Positions 39,633-49,076 of a DNA stretch of 64,000 nucleotides are shown here, one piece after another (the stretch's first letter is position 1; every line of letters starts with the position of its first letter). The DNA comes from Orientia tsutsugamushi (GTDB taxonomy: Bacteria > Pseudomonadota > Alphaproteobacteria > Rickettsiales > Rickettsiaceae). The stretch spans positions 2,232,001 to 2,296,000 of the forward strand of contig NZ_LS398548.1 in assembly GCF_900327275.1 (NCBI RefSeq). Direction: 5' to 3'. The notes beneath the pieces are model-generated. The model had not been told where the DNA came from. It ran no database searches and worked only from the letters and a program-made list of their open reading frames with translations. The translations under genes and the position numbers were made by a program.

Positions 39633-40484
39633 ATGATAGAAAATAGTGCTGTTATAAGAGTAGGTGTATGTGGTGCAAGTGGTAGAATGGGGCAAGAGGT
39701 TACTAAAATAATCAATAATCAGGCTCAATATCAATTGTCAGCAACTCATTCTAGTCAAGATGATGAGGGTAATTTATCGTTGTTATGTCAAAAATCTGAT
39801 GTAGTTATTGATTTTTCAGCTATAGATGTACTACCGCAACTATTACATCATGCTAAGAAAAATACAGTGCCGTTGGTTATAGGAACCACTGGATTGTCAA
39901 AAGAGCATGAATATCTGATGAGAGAGACTAGTAATAGTGTGCCTATTTTTTATTCTCCAAATATGAGTTTGGCAGCTAATGTTATGAATATTATGATAGA
40001 AAAAATAGCTAGACTGCTGAATCCTGGCTACGATGTTGAAATTATTGAAATGCATCATAAAAGCAAGGTAGATATTCCTTCTGGAACTGCTATTATGCTT
40101 GGTAAAGCTGTTGCTAAAGGTAGAAATATCAAACTAAATCATGCTGCATACTTTGAGCAAAATGCTGAACTGCAACAGAATGAGAATGATAATGATTTTC
40201 AATTGACAGAGAATAGTGCGCATAACTTTACGATAGACAAGCAGAAGAAAAATTGTACTACAAAGAAAAATGATATTGGGTTTTCTTCTATAAGGGCTGG
40301 AGAAATGCCGTGCCGGCATGAAGTAATGTTTATTGGACAAGATGATATACTTTCAGTTCAGCATCAGTCTATGAATCGTTCTTTATTTGCTAAGGGAGCT
40401 CTGACAGCTGCAGAGTGGCTTTTAGGTAGAAATAAAATTGGTCTATATTCTTTTATAGATTTGTTAAATAGTAACTTAGAATGA
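39633..40484 (+). CDS. dapB: 4-hydroxy-tetrahydrodipicolinate reductase
   Basis: DapB reduces the DapA product in the lysine/meso-diaminopimelate route, which supplies cell-wall precursor. The 283-residue protein has NAD(P)-binding VGVCGASGRMGQEV, GTTGLSKEH, and the catalytic HHKSKVDIPSGTA (H141, H142, K145), then GFSSIRAGEMPCRHEVMF. Between these (about residues 172-212) there is an Asn/Gln/Lys-rich insertion of roughly 25 residues not usual in the family. It lies 6 bases after the binding-protein gene. Orientia makes a minimal peptidoglycan, so a working Dap pathway makes sense. Confidence 0.93.
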   Translation: MIENSAVIRVGVCGASGRMGQEVTKIINNQAQYQLSATHSSQDDEGNLSLLCQKSDVVIDFSAIDVLPQLLHHAKKNTVPLVIGTTGLSKEHEYLMRETSNSVPIFYSPNMSLAANVMNIMIEKIARLLNPGYDVEIIEMHHKSKVDIPSGTAIMLGKAVAKGRNIKLNHAAYFEQNAELQQNENDNDFQLTENSAHNFTIDKQKKNCTTKKNDIGFSSIRAGEMPCRHEVMFIGQDDILSVQHQSMNRSLFAKGALTAAEWLLGRNKIGLYSFIDLLNSNLE

Positions 40485-40547
40485 AAATTATTCATATCTT
40501 AGAGTAAAGATGATTGAAGTGTTTTTTAAAATATAAATGGTGAATAA

Positions 40548-41039
40548 GTGAAACAGATATTGCTAATGAGACATGGTGATGCTAAGCATAATATTAATGA
40601 TTTTGCTAGATCGCTTAGTGAATTAGGAAGGCAAGTAGTAACAAATGCATCTTATTTTCTAAATAAATTTAATATTGAAAAAGTATTATGTTCTCCCAGT
40701 GCTCGTACACTTGAAACATTAAATATTGTAAAAACAGTGAGTTCAATTAGCATTAATGATAATAATATTGATATAATAGACAAGATGTATCAAAGTAATG
40801 TAGAAAATATTATCGATATCATTCAACAGCAACCAGATGATATACAATCATTACTTATTATAGGCCATAATCCATACTTATATGAGTTTTATAGGTTAAC
40901 AGTAGCACAACAGAAAAGAAATAACTTTAAGCTAGTTCCAGCTTGTGTGATAGTTATACAATATGCAGATGTTACTTCTTGGTCTAGCTCGTTGTTAGGA
41001 TTAGGGATGGTATATGATATCTTTATGCCTAATTATTAA
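40548..41039 (+). CDS. sixA: SixA-type histidine phosphatase
   Basis: The 163-residue protein belongs to the histidine phosphatase (phosphoglycerate-mutase-like) superfamily: catalytic RHGDAKHN at residues 8-15 with H9 as the phosphorylated residue, then an arginine in SPSARTLET, and the second histidine in IIGHNPYL. Its small size and lack of lid insertions fit SixA, which in E. coli acts on phosphohistidine of phosphorelay or PTS proteins. Target here unknown. The start codon is GTG. It precedes addA by 12 bases and may share its transcript. Confidence 0.82.
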   Translation: MKQILLMRHGDAKHNINDFARSLSELGRQVVTNASYFLNKFNIEKVLCSPSARTLETLNIVKTVSSISINDNNIDIIDKMYQSNVENIIDIIQQQPDDIQSLLIIGHNPYLYEFYRLTVAQQKRNNFKLVPACVIVIQYADVTSWSSSLLGLGMVYDIFMPNY

Positions 41040-41051
41040 TATCTTAGTATT

Positions 41052-44000
41052 GTGAACATTAATCAACTAATAGCTTCTGATCCGTATGTATCATGTTGGG
41101 TATCTGCCTCGGCAGGTACAGGGAAAACTAAAGTTTTAACTGATAGAGTATTAAGGTTATTATTATCAGGTGCTAAGCTGCAAAAAATATTATGCTTAAC
41201 ATTTACTAATGCAGCTGCTAATGAAATGCTAGATCGAGTGATTGCTCAGTTAAAGAGCTGGGCTTGTATGGATAATGCTATGCTAGTTGCTAGTATGCAT
41301 AATATGTTAGGTATAAATCCAACAGATAGTCAAGTATTACGTGCCAGGTCTTTATGTAATGAATATTTGCAGGCAAAAGAAAATATCGCTATTCAAACTA
41401 TTCATAGTTTTTGTCAAAATTTACTGCAAAAATTTTCAGTAGAAGCAGGTATTAATGCAAATTTTACTATTTTAGACGAGTTAAAAACAAAAGAAATAAT
41501 TTATTTTATTCAGCAGAATTTAATTCATAGTAGCAGCGAGATACATGGATCTCTAGAATTTATTGCTAATTATAAGCATGAAAACAGTATCACTCAACTA
41601 ATTGATAATATAATAGCTGATCAGCGAAAATTTTTGTCTTTATTAGAGCATTATTCAACTGCTGAAGATTATCAAACTTTTCTTTTGCAAAATTTTAGCA
41701 TTACTGATAAGGAGTCAATTGTTAAGCAATTTTTTGTCAAATTTACTCAATGTCCTGTTTTTGATTATGAGTATCAAATTAGTAATAAAATAAGCAGTCA
41801 ATTTGTAGCTAAATTTATTGAATATAAAAAATTAGATTATTCCTCTTTTATTCAGCGACTTGATGAAATAATGGCTTTGTTTTTAACAAATAATGGATTA
41901 AAAAGACGTAATTTAATTAGCCAGGATTTTAAAAATAAATATCCTGATTTAAGTGAATATTTTTCACTGTTACAAGAAGATATTTTGCAAGTGCATGATA
42001 GACTTAATACTTTAAAAATCATAGAGTCGACTTATCATTTATATAGAATTAGCACTGCAGTGCTTCATTTTTACCAACAGTATAAATTATCTCATAATTA
42101 CCTTGATTATGATGATTTAATTCGTTACACGCATAAATTGTTAAGGAATACTTCAAGTAAAGATTGGATACTATACAAACTTGATCAGTCAATTGATCAT
42201 ATTCTAGTTGATGAAGCTCAGGATAATAGTTTAGAGCAGTGGAATATTGTTCTTACTTTGCTGAATGATTTACTTGCTGGAGGTAATAAGAATAATAACT
42301 CAACTTTTTTTGTTGTAGGAGATAAAAAACAAGCAATCTATAGCTTTCAGGGAGCTGATGTTGAGGTATTTAATACTCTTAGCAGAGAATTAAATAGTAG
42401 TTTTAATGTTGCTAAAAAACCATTTAAGTCTGTAAGTTTAGATGTATCTTATCGCTCTACTCAGGAGATATTAAATGTTGTTCATGCAGTATTTACAGAT
42501 ATTAGCTTACAAATGCCTGAGTTATTTAGCAGTGATGATTTAGTAAAATTGAAATGTAATAGGGCAGCAGATCATGGTTTGGTACAGTTATGGGATATAG
42601 TAGTTGAGAATAAGTCAAAAGATGGTAAAGAAGTTTTTTGGCCAATAGCAGATGCTTCAATAGCTAATGGTATTCAAGCTTCCATGCAGAGCTCCTATAT
42701 TCTAGCTAAACAAATTGCACATTATGTTAATCTGCAAATCTCATCTAAAAGAGTTTTGCCTTCAACTAAGCAAGCAATACAATGCTCAGACTTTCTTATT
42801 TTAGTAAGACGTAGAAATGAGTTTGTTAAGCAGCTAGTTAGTGAGCTTAGAAAACTTAATTTAAAAGTATCTGGTATTGACAGAGTATCATTGCAAGACC
42901 ATTTATCTATTATCGATTTAATTGCTCTTGCAAAGTTTGTGATTGCTTCAGATGATGATTTAAATTTAGCTTGTTTACTTAAATCTCCGTTTATTGATTG
43001 CACTGAAGAAGATATTTATTTTCTGTGTAGAAGCAAAAAACATAAAGATAGTATATGGCAATTTTTAACTACCATTGAAAAAGATAATTTATATTATCAA
43101 AGTGTTGTTAGTAAATTACATAAATTTATTGATTTGTATTGTTCTAGTACTCCTGATTACTTTTTTCATTTGGTAATAGAAGTATTGAATTATCGGCAAG
43201 TATTGATCAATGTTAATATTGATGATGGAAATGATATTATTGATGAATTTCTAAAAGTAGTAGAGTATTTTTTTAAGTCTTTTTCTAATAGTTTAAGAGA
43301 GTTTATTATTTGGTTTGATAGTAATAATATTGAGATAAAAAGAGATGTTGATACACAAGATTGTATAAACATTATGACAGTTCATGCTGCTAAGGGATTA
43401 CAAGCCCCTATAGTAATTTTACCTGATACTACTACATTACCTATTAGTCCTTCTGGTATATTATGGAATAATGATGGTAATATGTTATGGCGAATACAAT
43501 CTAAGCATTGCGATAATTATTTGAAGACTCAGGCAGAAATTGCAAAGCATACTGATTATCAAGAATATCTTAGGCTGCTTTATGTCGCTATGACAAGGGC
43601 AGAGGATGAATTGATTATTTGTGGCTATAATACTGCAGCTACTTTACCTCAAGGGTGCTGGTATAATATTATTCAAGAATCCATGTCTAAGATTCCTGGA
43701 ATTAGTAGAAAAGAATGTAATTTAGACTTTACATGTATCAATAAAGTGGTATACAATAGGGTAGAGTTTTCTTCAGAATTATTAACACCGATAATAAATT
43801 CAGTTCAAGAAGAAGCTGCTTCTAAATACAGTAATCTATTAGAATGCAAGTCTCATATTCAAGATGTTGGTCAAGTTGAACATGATTATAAAAGTTTAGT
43901 AAAACAGATTTTTGATTTTAGATTTGATCTAAGTAGGATTCTAGAATTAAAGTTTTTAAGTGTTAATTTAATATCATTAAGTAGTTTTAGTCCATTAGAA

Positions 44001-44519
44001 GAGGAACATGGAATTAATTATGGAGTTGTTTGTCATAAAATTTTAGAAGAGGTAATAAAAAATAGAAGCATAAAACTTTTTTTAAATAATTCTTATGTAA
44101 AGTTATTAACTATTAAGCAAAAAAATAAAGTAGAGGAAATTTTTAATGCTCTAATTGCTAATCAAGAATTTAACTATTTATTAAATAGTTATGAATTAAA
44201 GAGCGAAGTAAACGTAGGAATTATGTGCTTGAGTAATAATTCTGATATCAGCAGTAATAATGATGCATTTTATATTGATGATACAAAAGTTTTTGTATTT
44301 AAAAGAATTGATCTCTTAGCAATTAAGAATAATCATGTTGTTATTGTTGATTACAAAACTGATTTTTTAGTACCAGAAACACAGCTTGAGGTTCAAAGCT
44401 CATATTTAAAGCAGTTAAAGTCTTATCATGATATAATAAAACTTATTTATCCTATGCATACTGTAAATACAAAAATTTTGTGGCTTGAAAATGTATGTTT
44501 TATGAATATAAAAATATAG
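41052..44519 (+). CDS. addA: Double-strand break repair helicase-nuclease AddA
   Basis: AddA is the UvrD-like helicase and nuclease subunit of AddAB, which resects DNA ends for RecA-dependent repair. The 1155-residue product starts at GTG, with Walker A SASAGTGKTKVLTDR near residue 22, motif II DEAQDNSLEQW, motif III GDKKQAIYSFQGAD, motif V/VI MTVHAAKGLQAPIVIL and LLYVAMTRAEDELIICG. A C-terminal RecB-type nuclease ends the protein: GVVCHKILEE, and VIVDYKTDF carrying the metal-binding D and K. All catalytic residues are visible. Its partner addB, normally just upstream, is not in this window; sixA occupies that spot. Confidence 0.93.
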   Translation: MNINQLIASDPYVSCWVSASAGTGKTKVLTDRVLRLLLSGAKLQKILCLTFTNAAANEMLDRVIAQLKSWACMDNAMLVASMHNMLGINPTDSQVLRARSLCNEYLQAKENIAIQTIHSFCQNLLQKFSVEAGINANFTILDELKTKEIIYFIQQNLIHSSSEIHGSLEFIANYKHENSITQLIDNIIADQRKFLSLLEHYSTAEDYQTFLLQNFSITDKESIVKQFFVKFTQCPVFDYEYQISNKISSQFVAKFIEYKKLDYSSFIQRLDEIMALFLTNNGLKRRNLISQDFKNKYPDLSEYFSLLQEDILQVHDRLNTLKIIESTYHLYRISTAVLHFYQQYKLSHNYLDYDDLIRYTHKLLRNTSSKDWILYKLDQSIDHILVDEAQDNSLEQWNIVLTLLNDLLAGGNKNNNSTFFVVGDKKQAIYSFQGADVEVFNTLSRELNSSFNVAKKPFKSVSLDVSYRSTQEILNVVHAVFTDISLQMPELFSSDDLVKLKCNRAADHGLVQLWDIVVENKSKDGKEVFWPIADASIANGIQASMQSSYILAKQIAHYVNLQISSKRVLPSTKQAIQCSDFLILVRRRNEFVKQLVSELRKLNLKVSGIDRVSLQDHLSIIDLIALAKFVIASDDDLNLACLLKSPFIDCTEEDIYFLCRSKKHKDSIWQFLTTIEKDNLYYQSVVSKLHKFIDLYCSSTPDYFFHLVIEVLNYRQVLINVNIDDGNDIIDEFLKVVEYFFKSFSNSLREFIIWFDSNNIEIKRDVDTQDCINIMTVHAAKGLQAPIVILPDTTTLPISPSGILWNNDGNMLWRIQSKHCDNYLKTQAEIAKHTDYQEYLRLLYVAMTRAEDELIICGYNTAATLPQGCWYNIIQESMSKIPGISRKECNLDFTCINKVVYNRVEFSSELLTPIINSVQEEAASKYSNLLECKSHIQDVGQVEHDYKSLVKQIFDFRFDLSRILELKFLSVNLISLSSFSPLEEEHGINYGVVCHKILEEVIKNRSIKLFLNNSYVKLLTIKQKNKVEEIFNALIANQEFNYLLNSYELKSEVNVGIMCLSNNSDISSNNDAFYIDDTKVFVFKRIDLLAIKNNHVVIVDYKTDFLVPETQLEVQSSYLKQLKSYHDIIKLIYPMHTVNTKILWLENVCFMNIKI

Positions 44520-44684
44520 CTTAAAAACCATATAGTTATTGTTAAAGCAGTTTTATTAGTTAGGCTTCAAATTACTATAATATAGCCTATAATTATGAAT
44601 GCGACTTTGCTTAATGCTAGCGCAGGTAACTTTAACCTATAGTATTAGTTTAAGATTGCGTTAATCTTATATTTTTAACTAAAA

Positions 44685-45896
44685 ATGTCTTGTTTTATGA
44701 TGTTATGGCAAAAAGTAATATTAGGTCTTGTATTAGGAGTAATCACTGGAATCACATTTCCTGAATATGTTGATTATATTAAACCAATAGGTGATATATT
44801 TCTACGTTTAATAAAAATGATTATTGCTCCATTGATATTTTTTTCATTAGTATCTGGCATTGTTAGTGTAAATGATTCAGACTCTTTAGGTAGGCTTGGC
44901 ATTAAAGCTACTATTGCTTTTACATTGACAACTTTATTTGCTGTATTGTTCGGCATTGGAATTGCTATTATTTTAAAGCCTGGTGTAGGTATAACTATTG
45001 ATTTGCCTGTAAACCATACTAATTTAGAGAGAGCAAAATTTGATGTAGTTAACTTTTTAATAAATATTGTTCCTGATAATGCTTTAGGAGCTATTGTTTA
45101 CAGCAACATACTACAAGTTGTCTTTTTAGCAATATTTACCGGCATAACTCTTAATAAGATGTCTAACTCATCTACATTACGTCAATTATTTAGTATTATT
45201 TCTAAAATGATTATGAAAATGATTTCGTTGATCATTTTATTGGCACCTTATGGAGCATTTGCACTAACTGCATGGGTTGTTGGTAATCATGGTATTGGTA
45301 TATTATTTGGGTTGTCTAAACTGATGTTTGCAATAGTGTTAGCAATGATTATGCAATATTTAATTTTTGGTGTATTAATTATGGTGTTTTGTCGTATTTC
45401 TCCACTGCCGTTTTATAGAAAAAGTATAGAATACCAAATTCTAGCTTTATCTACTAGTAGTAGCAAGGCTAGTTTAGTGACAACTATGGATGTTTGTAAG
45501 AATAAATTGGGAGTGTCAAGTGCTACTACTAATTTTATTTTACCATTAGGAGCTTCTATTAATATGGATGGCTTTGCTATTAATCTAGCTTTAACTACAA
45601 TTTTCTTTGCTCAACTTTTTGGCGTAACCTTACAGTTACATGATTATTTTGTCATAATATTAATGGTGACAATAGGTACTATTGGTGGAGCAGGTATACC
45701 AGGTGCTTCATTAATTATGTTGCCTATGGTTCTTTCTGCTGTTAATCTACCTATTGAAGGGGTGGCAATTTTGGTTGGAATTGATAGAATACTTGATATG
45801 CTTAGAACTGTAATTAATATTACAGGAGATGCAACTATTACACTGATTATTGATCAGTCAGAAGGAACTTTTGATGAAGAAACTTATTATTCTTAA
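44685..45896 (+). CDS. Dicarboxylate/glutamate:cation symporter (DAACS family)
   Basis: A 403-residue inner-membrane secondary transporter of the GltP/DctA family, importing glutamate, aspartate or C4-dicarboxylates with protons or sodium. Multiple hydrophobic helices are present; the family signatures are ALSTSSSKASLVT (the re-entrant hairpin 1 serine-rich motif), NFILPLGASINMDGFA, TIGGAGIPGASLIM and the C-terminal GIDRILDMLRTVINITGD. Complete and ungapped. In an intracellular TCA-dependent bacterium this is a likely route for host carbon. Alternative start at 44697 (MMLWQK) is equally plausible. The exact substrate cannot be called. Confidence 0.9.
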   Translation: MSCFMMLWQKVILGLVLGVITGITFPEYVDYIKPIGDIFLRLIKMIIAPLIFFSLVSGIVSVNDSDSLGRLGIKATIAFTLTTLFAVLFGIGIAIILKPGVGITIDLPVNHTNLERAKFDVVNFLINIVPDNALGAIVYSNILQVVFLAIFTGITLNKMSNSSTLRQLFSIISKMIMKMISLIILLAPYGAFALTAWVVGNHGIGILFGLSKLMFAIVLAMIMQYLIFGVLIMVFCRISPLPFYRKSIEYQILALSTSSSKASLVTTMDVCKNKLGVSSATTNFILPLGASINMDGFAINLALTTIFFAQLFGVTLQLHDYFVIILMVTIGTIGGAGIPGASLIMLPMVLSAVNLPIEGVAILVGIDRILDMLRTVINITGDATITLIIDQSEGTFDEETYYS

Positions 45897-45948
45897 TAAA
45901 ACATTAGCCTATTATATAGTGCTGATGTTTGTTGATATTTTGTAATAC

Positions 45949-47157
45949 ATGACAGAAATTCCTATCTGCATAATATTTCCATCACAAAATATTGAAAAGT
46001 TATTGCTTATGCTTGCCAGTTCTATAAAGTCTGCTCGCATTATAGGGGGGGCAATACGTAATATTATATTGGGTCATCCAGTTAATGATATTGACATTGC
46101 AACACCATTGCTTCCAGATCAAGTAATGGATTTACTCAAATTAAACAATATAAAGTGTTATGCCACTGGAATTAAGTTTGGTACAGTAACAGCTGTAATA
46201 AAGCAAGAAAAATTTGAAATTACAACTTTAAGACAAGATATGCAGTGCTATGGCAGGTATGCCAAGGTAGAATTTTCAAATGATTACTTTGAAGATGCAA
46301 AAAGGCGTGATTTTACTATTAATGCTCTTAGTTATTCATTTGAGCAGAGTTTATTATACGATTATTTTAATGGTTTGCAGGATTTAAAAGATAGAAGAGT
46401 GATATTTATTGGTGATTCTGATACTCGTATTCAAGAGGATGTTTTAAGAATTTTAAGGTTTTTTAGATTTTCATCATATTATGCCAGATCTATCGATCAA
46501 GAAGGATATCAATCGTGTGCTAAGTATGCTAAAAGCTTATCTATTCTGTCTAAGGAAAGGGTTGTTCAGGAGCTAAGTAAGATTATTATTTCTCCTAATG
46601 CATATGAAACTTTAGTAAAAATGGCTGAAATTAATATTACATATTATATAGGTCTTAGGTTAAAGTTAAATTTGTCAGTTTTTAAAAATGTAACAACAAT
46701 TGCAAAAAAAAAATCCATTTTACTAAATGTTATAGTGCTTTATTCGGTATTGCTAAGCAGTAATGATGTACAGGATTTAAAAGAGATTCTTTCAAATTTA
46801 CGGTTTAGTAAAGCAATGATTAGAAAGATAGTTAGGTTATGCCTTTTTTTATCTGAATGTCAAAGTAAAAATGCTATTTTTTTAATAAGAAAATATTGGT
46901 TAACCAGGGCAGATAATATTGATGATTATATTAATTTAGCTTTATTGTTAGGTTGTATTTCTGATGAAGAAGCAAATATGCTTAAGCAGCAAGTTTATGA
47001 ATTAACACCTAAATTACCAGTTAGTGGTTCTGATCTTAAAGAACTTGGTTTTAAAAAGCAAGCTATTCAAGAAGTATTATTATATCTTAATCATGCTTGG
47101 ATAAACAGTGATTTTACTCTTAATAAGCAAGAATTAATCGATTTATTAAAGTTATGA
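45949..47157 (+). CDS. cca: CCA tRNA nucleotidyltransferase / poly(A) polymerase family
   Basis: The 402-residue class II nucleotidyltransferase adds or repairs the 3' CCA of tRNAs (or adenylates RNA, if it is PcnB-like). The head domain has GGAIRNIILGHPVNDIDIAT with the catalytic D-x-D, the RRDFTINALSY segment, and EDVLRILRFFRFSSYY in the neck. The tRNA-His in this window already encodes its CCA, so repair would be the role there. CCA-adding is preferred because alphaproteobacterial enzymes of this length usually do so. The stop overlaps the next gene's ATG (ATGA). Confidence 0.88.
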   Translation: MTEIPICIIFPSQNIEKLLLMLASSIKSARIIGGAIRNIILGHPVNDIDIATPLLPDQVMDLLKLNNIKCYATGIKFGTVTAVIKQEKFEITTLRQDMQCYGRYAKVEFSNDYFEDAKRRDFTINALSYSFEQSLLYDYFNGLQDLKDRRVIFIGDSDTRIQEDVLRILRFFRFSSYYARSIDQEGYQSCAKYAKSLSILSKERVVQELSKIIISPNAYETLVKMAEINITYYIGLRLKLNLSVFKNVTTIAKKKSILLNVIVLYSVLLSSNDVQDLKEILSNLRFSKAMIRKIVRLCLFLSECQSKNAIFLIRKYWLTRADNIDDYINLALLLGCISDEEANMLKQQVYELTPKLPVSGSDLKELGFKKQAIQEVLLYLNHAWINSDFTLNKQELIDLLKL

Positions 47158-48050
47158 TTTTTTTCAAACTTAAGTTATTTAGGTTAAGTGTAATAGCTTT
47201 TTTAATATTTAATTACTGTAGTATTAATATTATTTTTGCTCAAAAAAAGCTTCGAATTGTTACTTCTAATATTCCAATTGCAGCAATTGTAAAAGCTATA
47301 GTTAAAGATCTAGCAAAAGTAGAAAGTTTAGAATTTGGGCAAACAGGTTGTTCTCATGGTTATCAGTTAAGACCAGGTGATATTTATAAAGTTCAATCTG
47401 CAGATTTAATAATATATATAGACGATAGATTTGAGCATTATATGACTAAACTATCGTCGTTTTTTCAGTCGCAAGTAATCAGATTATCTGAAATTGAAGG
47501 GATAAGCTTAATTCATAACAGAGCAAGTACTAATTGGCATATTTGGTATGATATTAATAATGTTAAATTAATATCATTAGAGCTTTATAAGCTATTTGAA
47601 AAACAATTCGATTCTTATGCAAGGCAAATGCTGTTTGAAAATTATCAAAAACTTATTGTACAGTTAAATATAATTCAGGAGAAACAGATTGATCTGTTTA
47701 AAATTTTATCTACAGATATTATAGTGTTGGATAGTGCTATTGAGTATTTTTTTAACTGTAATAAAGCAAAAGTTGTAAAAGTACCTACTAATTGCCATGG
47801 AGCAGTTACTTTAAGTGCTATGCAACAAATTAAATCTTTATCTAAGGAAAGATCTTTATGTCTGATATTAGGACAGAGACATGAAATAACACATCTGAGT
47901 GTATTATTTAATAATAAAATTAAAGTTGTGAGATTAGAGAGTGAAATGTGTCCTACTAAGGAAGGTATTGATGATAAACTGATTTTATCTAAGTTATATG
48001 ATATCATTGCTAAGTTACATGATTGTTTACCACATGGAAATGGAAGTTGA
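47154..48050 (+). CDS. Zinc/manganese ABC transporter substrate-binding protein (ZnuA-like)
   Basis: The 298-residue product has a hydrophobic signal region (about residues 5-25) and mature features of the cluster A-I metal-binding proteins: RIVTSNIPIAAIVKAI, then CSHGYQLRPGDIYKVQSADL, which is the H-x-Y-x-x-P-x-D-x motif. The segment WHIWYDINNVKL follows and gives the second histidine. Zinc is the likely substrate by similarity to ZnuA. Not accompanied by znuB or znuC. It is coupled to cca by a one-base overlap. The cysteine before the first histidine is unusual; whether it takes part in metal binding is unknown. Confidence 0.8.
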   Translation: MIFFKLKLFRLSVIAFLIFNYCSINIIFAQKKLRIVTSNIPIAAIVKAIVKDLAKVESLEFGQTGCSHGYQLRPGDIYKVQSADLIIYIDDRFEHYMTKLSSFFQSQVIRLSEIEGISLIHNRASTNWHIWYDINNVKLISLELYKLFEKQFDSYARQMLFENYQKLIVQLNIIQEKQIDLFKILSTDIIVLDSAIEYFFNCNKAKVVKVPTNCHGAVTLSAMQQIKSLSKERSLCLILGQRHEITHLSVLFNNKIKVVRLESEMCPTKEGIDDKLILSKLYDIIAKLHDCLPHGNGS

Positions 48051-48105
48051 ATGCTATAAAATGATGAAGGATTTACTTTAGGTATGAATATTACGTGATA
48101 TATAC

Positions 48106-48135
48106 TTGACTTTCAGTATTCAATGATAATAATAT
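48106..48135 (+). promoter_or_regulatory. Putative promoter for tRNA-His
   Basis: TTGACT at 48106-48111 and TAATAT at 48130-48135 are separated by 18 bases. The mature tRNA begins about 22 bases further on. Match to the vegetative sigma-70 consensus is good for this genome. Transcription from it is inferred. Confidence 0.55.
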
Positions 48136-48157
48136 TACTTGAATGGAGGTTCTTTAC

Positions 48158-48235
48158 GGCGAATATAGCTCAGTTGGTTAGAGCATCAGATTGTGGATCT
48201 GAGGGTCGCCGGTTCGAGGCCGGTTATTCGCCCCA
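48158..48235 (+). tRNA. tRNA-His (GTG)
   Basis: The sequence folds into a cloverleaf: acceptor GCGAATA (48159-48165) with TATTCGC (48225-48231), D arm around AGCTCAGTTGGTTAGAGC, anticodon loop TTGTGGA with GTG at 48193-48195, and T arm GCCGG-TTCGAGG-CCGGT. The extra G-1 at 48158 required for histidyl-tRNA synthetase is encoded and pairs with C73, and CCA is encoded. It is the only tRNA I find in the window. The region 48236-48585 downstream is AT-rich and shows no gene. Confidence 0.95.
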
Positions 48236-48585
48236 TGTTTTTATACTTAATTGCTGATAAAATAATAGCTGTAGGTGTTATTATTAACGCAATTTTTAAT
48301 AAGTAGTTATTTTTTTAAAATAAATGTTATGAATTTAATATAATATAGTTAGTTTTTTGATATACTTAACACTAGTTATTGAATGTATTTATAATAAATA
48401 TCTTAGTGTTAGAATGAGTAAATTTAGTGTGTAGCTGAGTACATTGTTGTAGAAAAATCATGTTAATGGTGAAATGCTTTAATTTATCATTAATAATGCA
48501 AACTATTTGTATAATTAGTTAGATGTTTAGTTATATTGGTACAATGTAACTTTTATTATTATTTTATTATTATTTAAGGAGATTT
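48236..48585. other. Gene-free interval between tRNA-His and the HU gene
   Basis: I see no gene, transposon remnant or convincing hairpin in these 350 bases. They presumably contain the promoter of the following HU-family gene. A good ribosome-binding site (AAGGAGA) sits at 48575-48582. Confidence 0.5.
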
Positions 48586-48894
48586 ATGAGCACAAATAAT
48601 CAAGAAAGAGAAGCGCTAAACAAAGCTGAATTTGTAAATTTTATACATAAAAATAATACAAATATGACTAAGGCTGATATAGAGCGAGCATTAAACTTAA
48701 TATTGCGTGGCGTTGAAAAGGCTATTGAAAATGGTCATGATATAAATATTGTAGGCTTTGGAAGCTTTTGTGTAAGATTTAGAGCAGCAAGAGATGGACA
48801 CAATCCTAAAACTGGGGCTAAAATTATTATTCCTGAAAGTTATCAGGTGGTTTTTAAGCCAGGTAAAACCTTAAAAGATGCATGCAATAATTAA
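48586..48894 (+). CDS. HU/IHF-family DNA-binding protein
   Basis: The 102-residue protein is a nucleoid protein of the HU/IHF family that bends DNA as a dimer. Conserved features include KAEFVNFIHK at the first helix, the hydrophobic GVEKAIENGHDINIVGFGSF core, and the arm VRFRAARDGHNPKTGAKI with a proline at its tip (P of NPKTG), which intercalates at kinks. HU versus IHF cannot be told apart; single HU-like proteins are common in Rickettsiales. It stands alone with a strong ribosome-binding site (AAGGAGA). Confidence 0.93.
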   Translation: MSTNNQEREALNKAEFVNFIHKNNTNMTKADIERALNLILRGVEKAIENGHDINIVGFGSFCVRFRAARDGHNPKTGAKIIIPESYQVVFKPGKTLKDACNN

Positions 48895-49076
48895 ATGCAT
48901 TGCTGCTTGTTATTTGATGTTATAGCTTGTAAGTTATTGTATATAATTGCAGGTTATAGCAGGAATTGAAATGATAGTTAGGTAATAGTTTGCCTAGCTA
49001 TTATTAAGATATACTTAACTGTTTTGAGCATTTATGTATTCTTCGTATTCTTTTTATAAGAACTAAATAAACAAAT

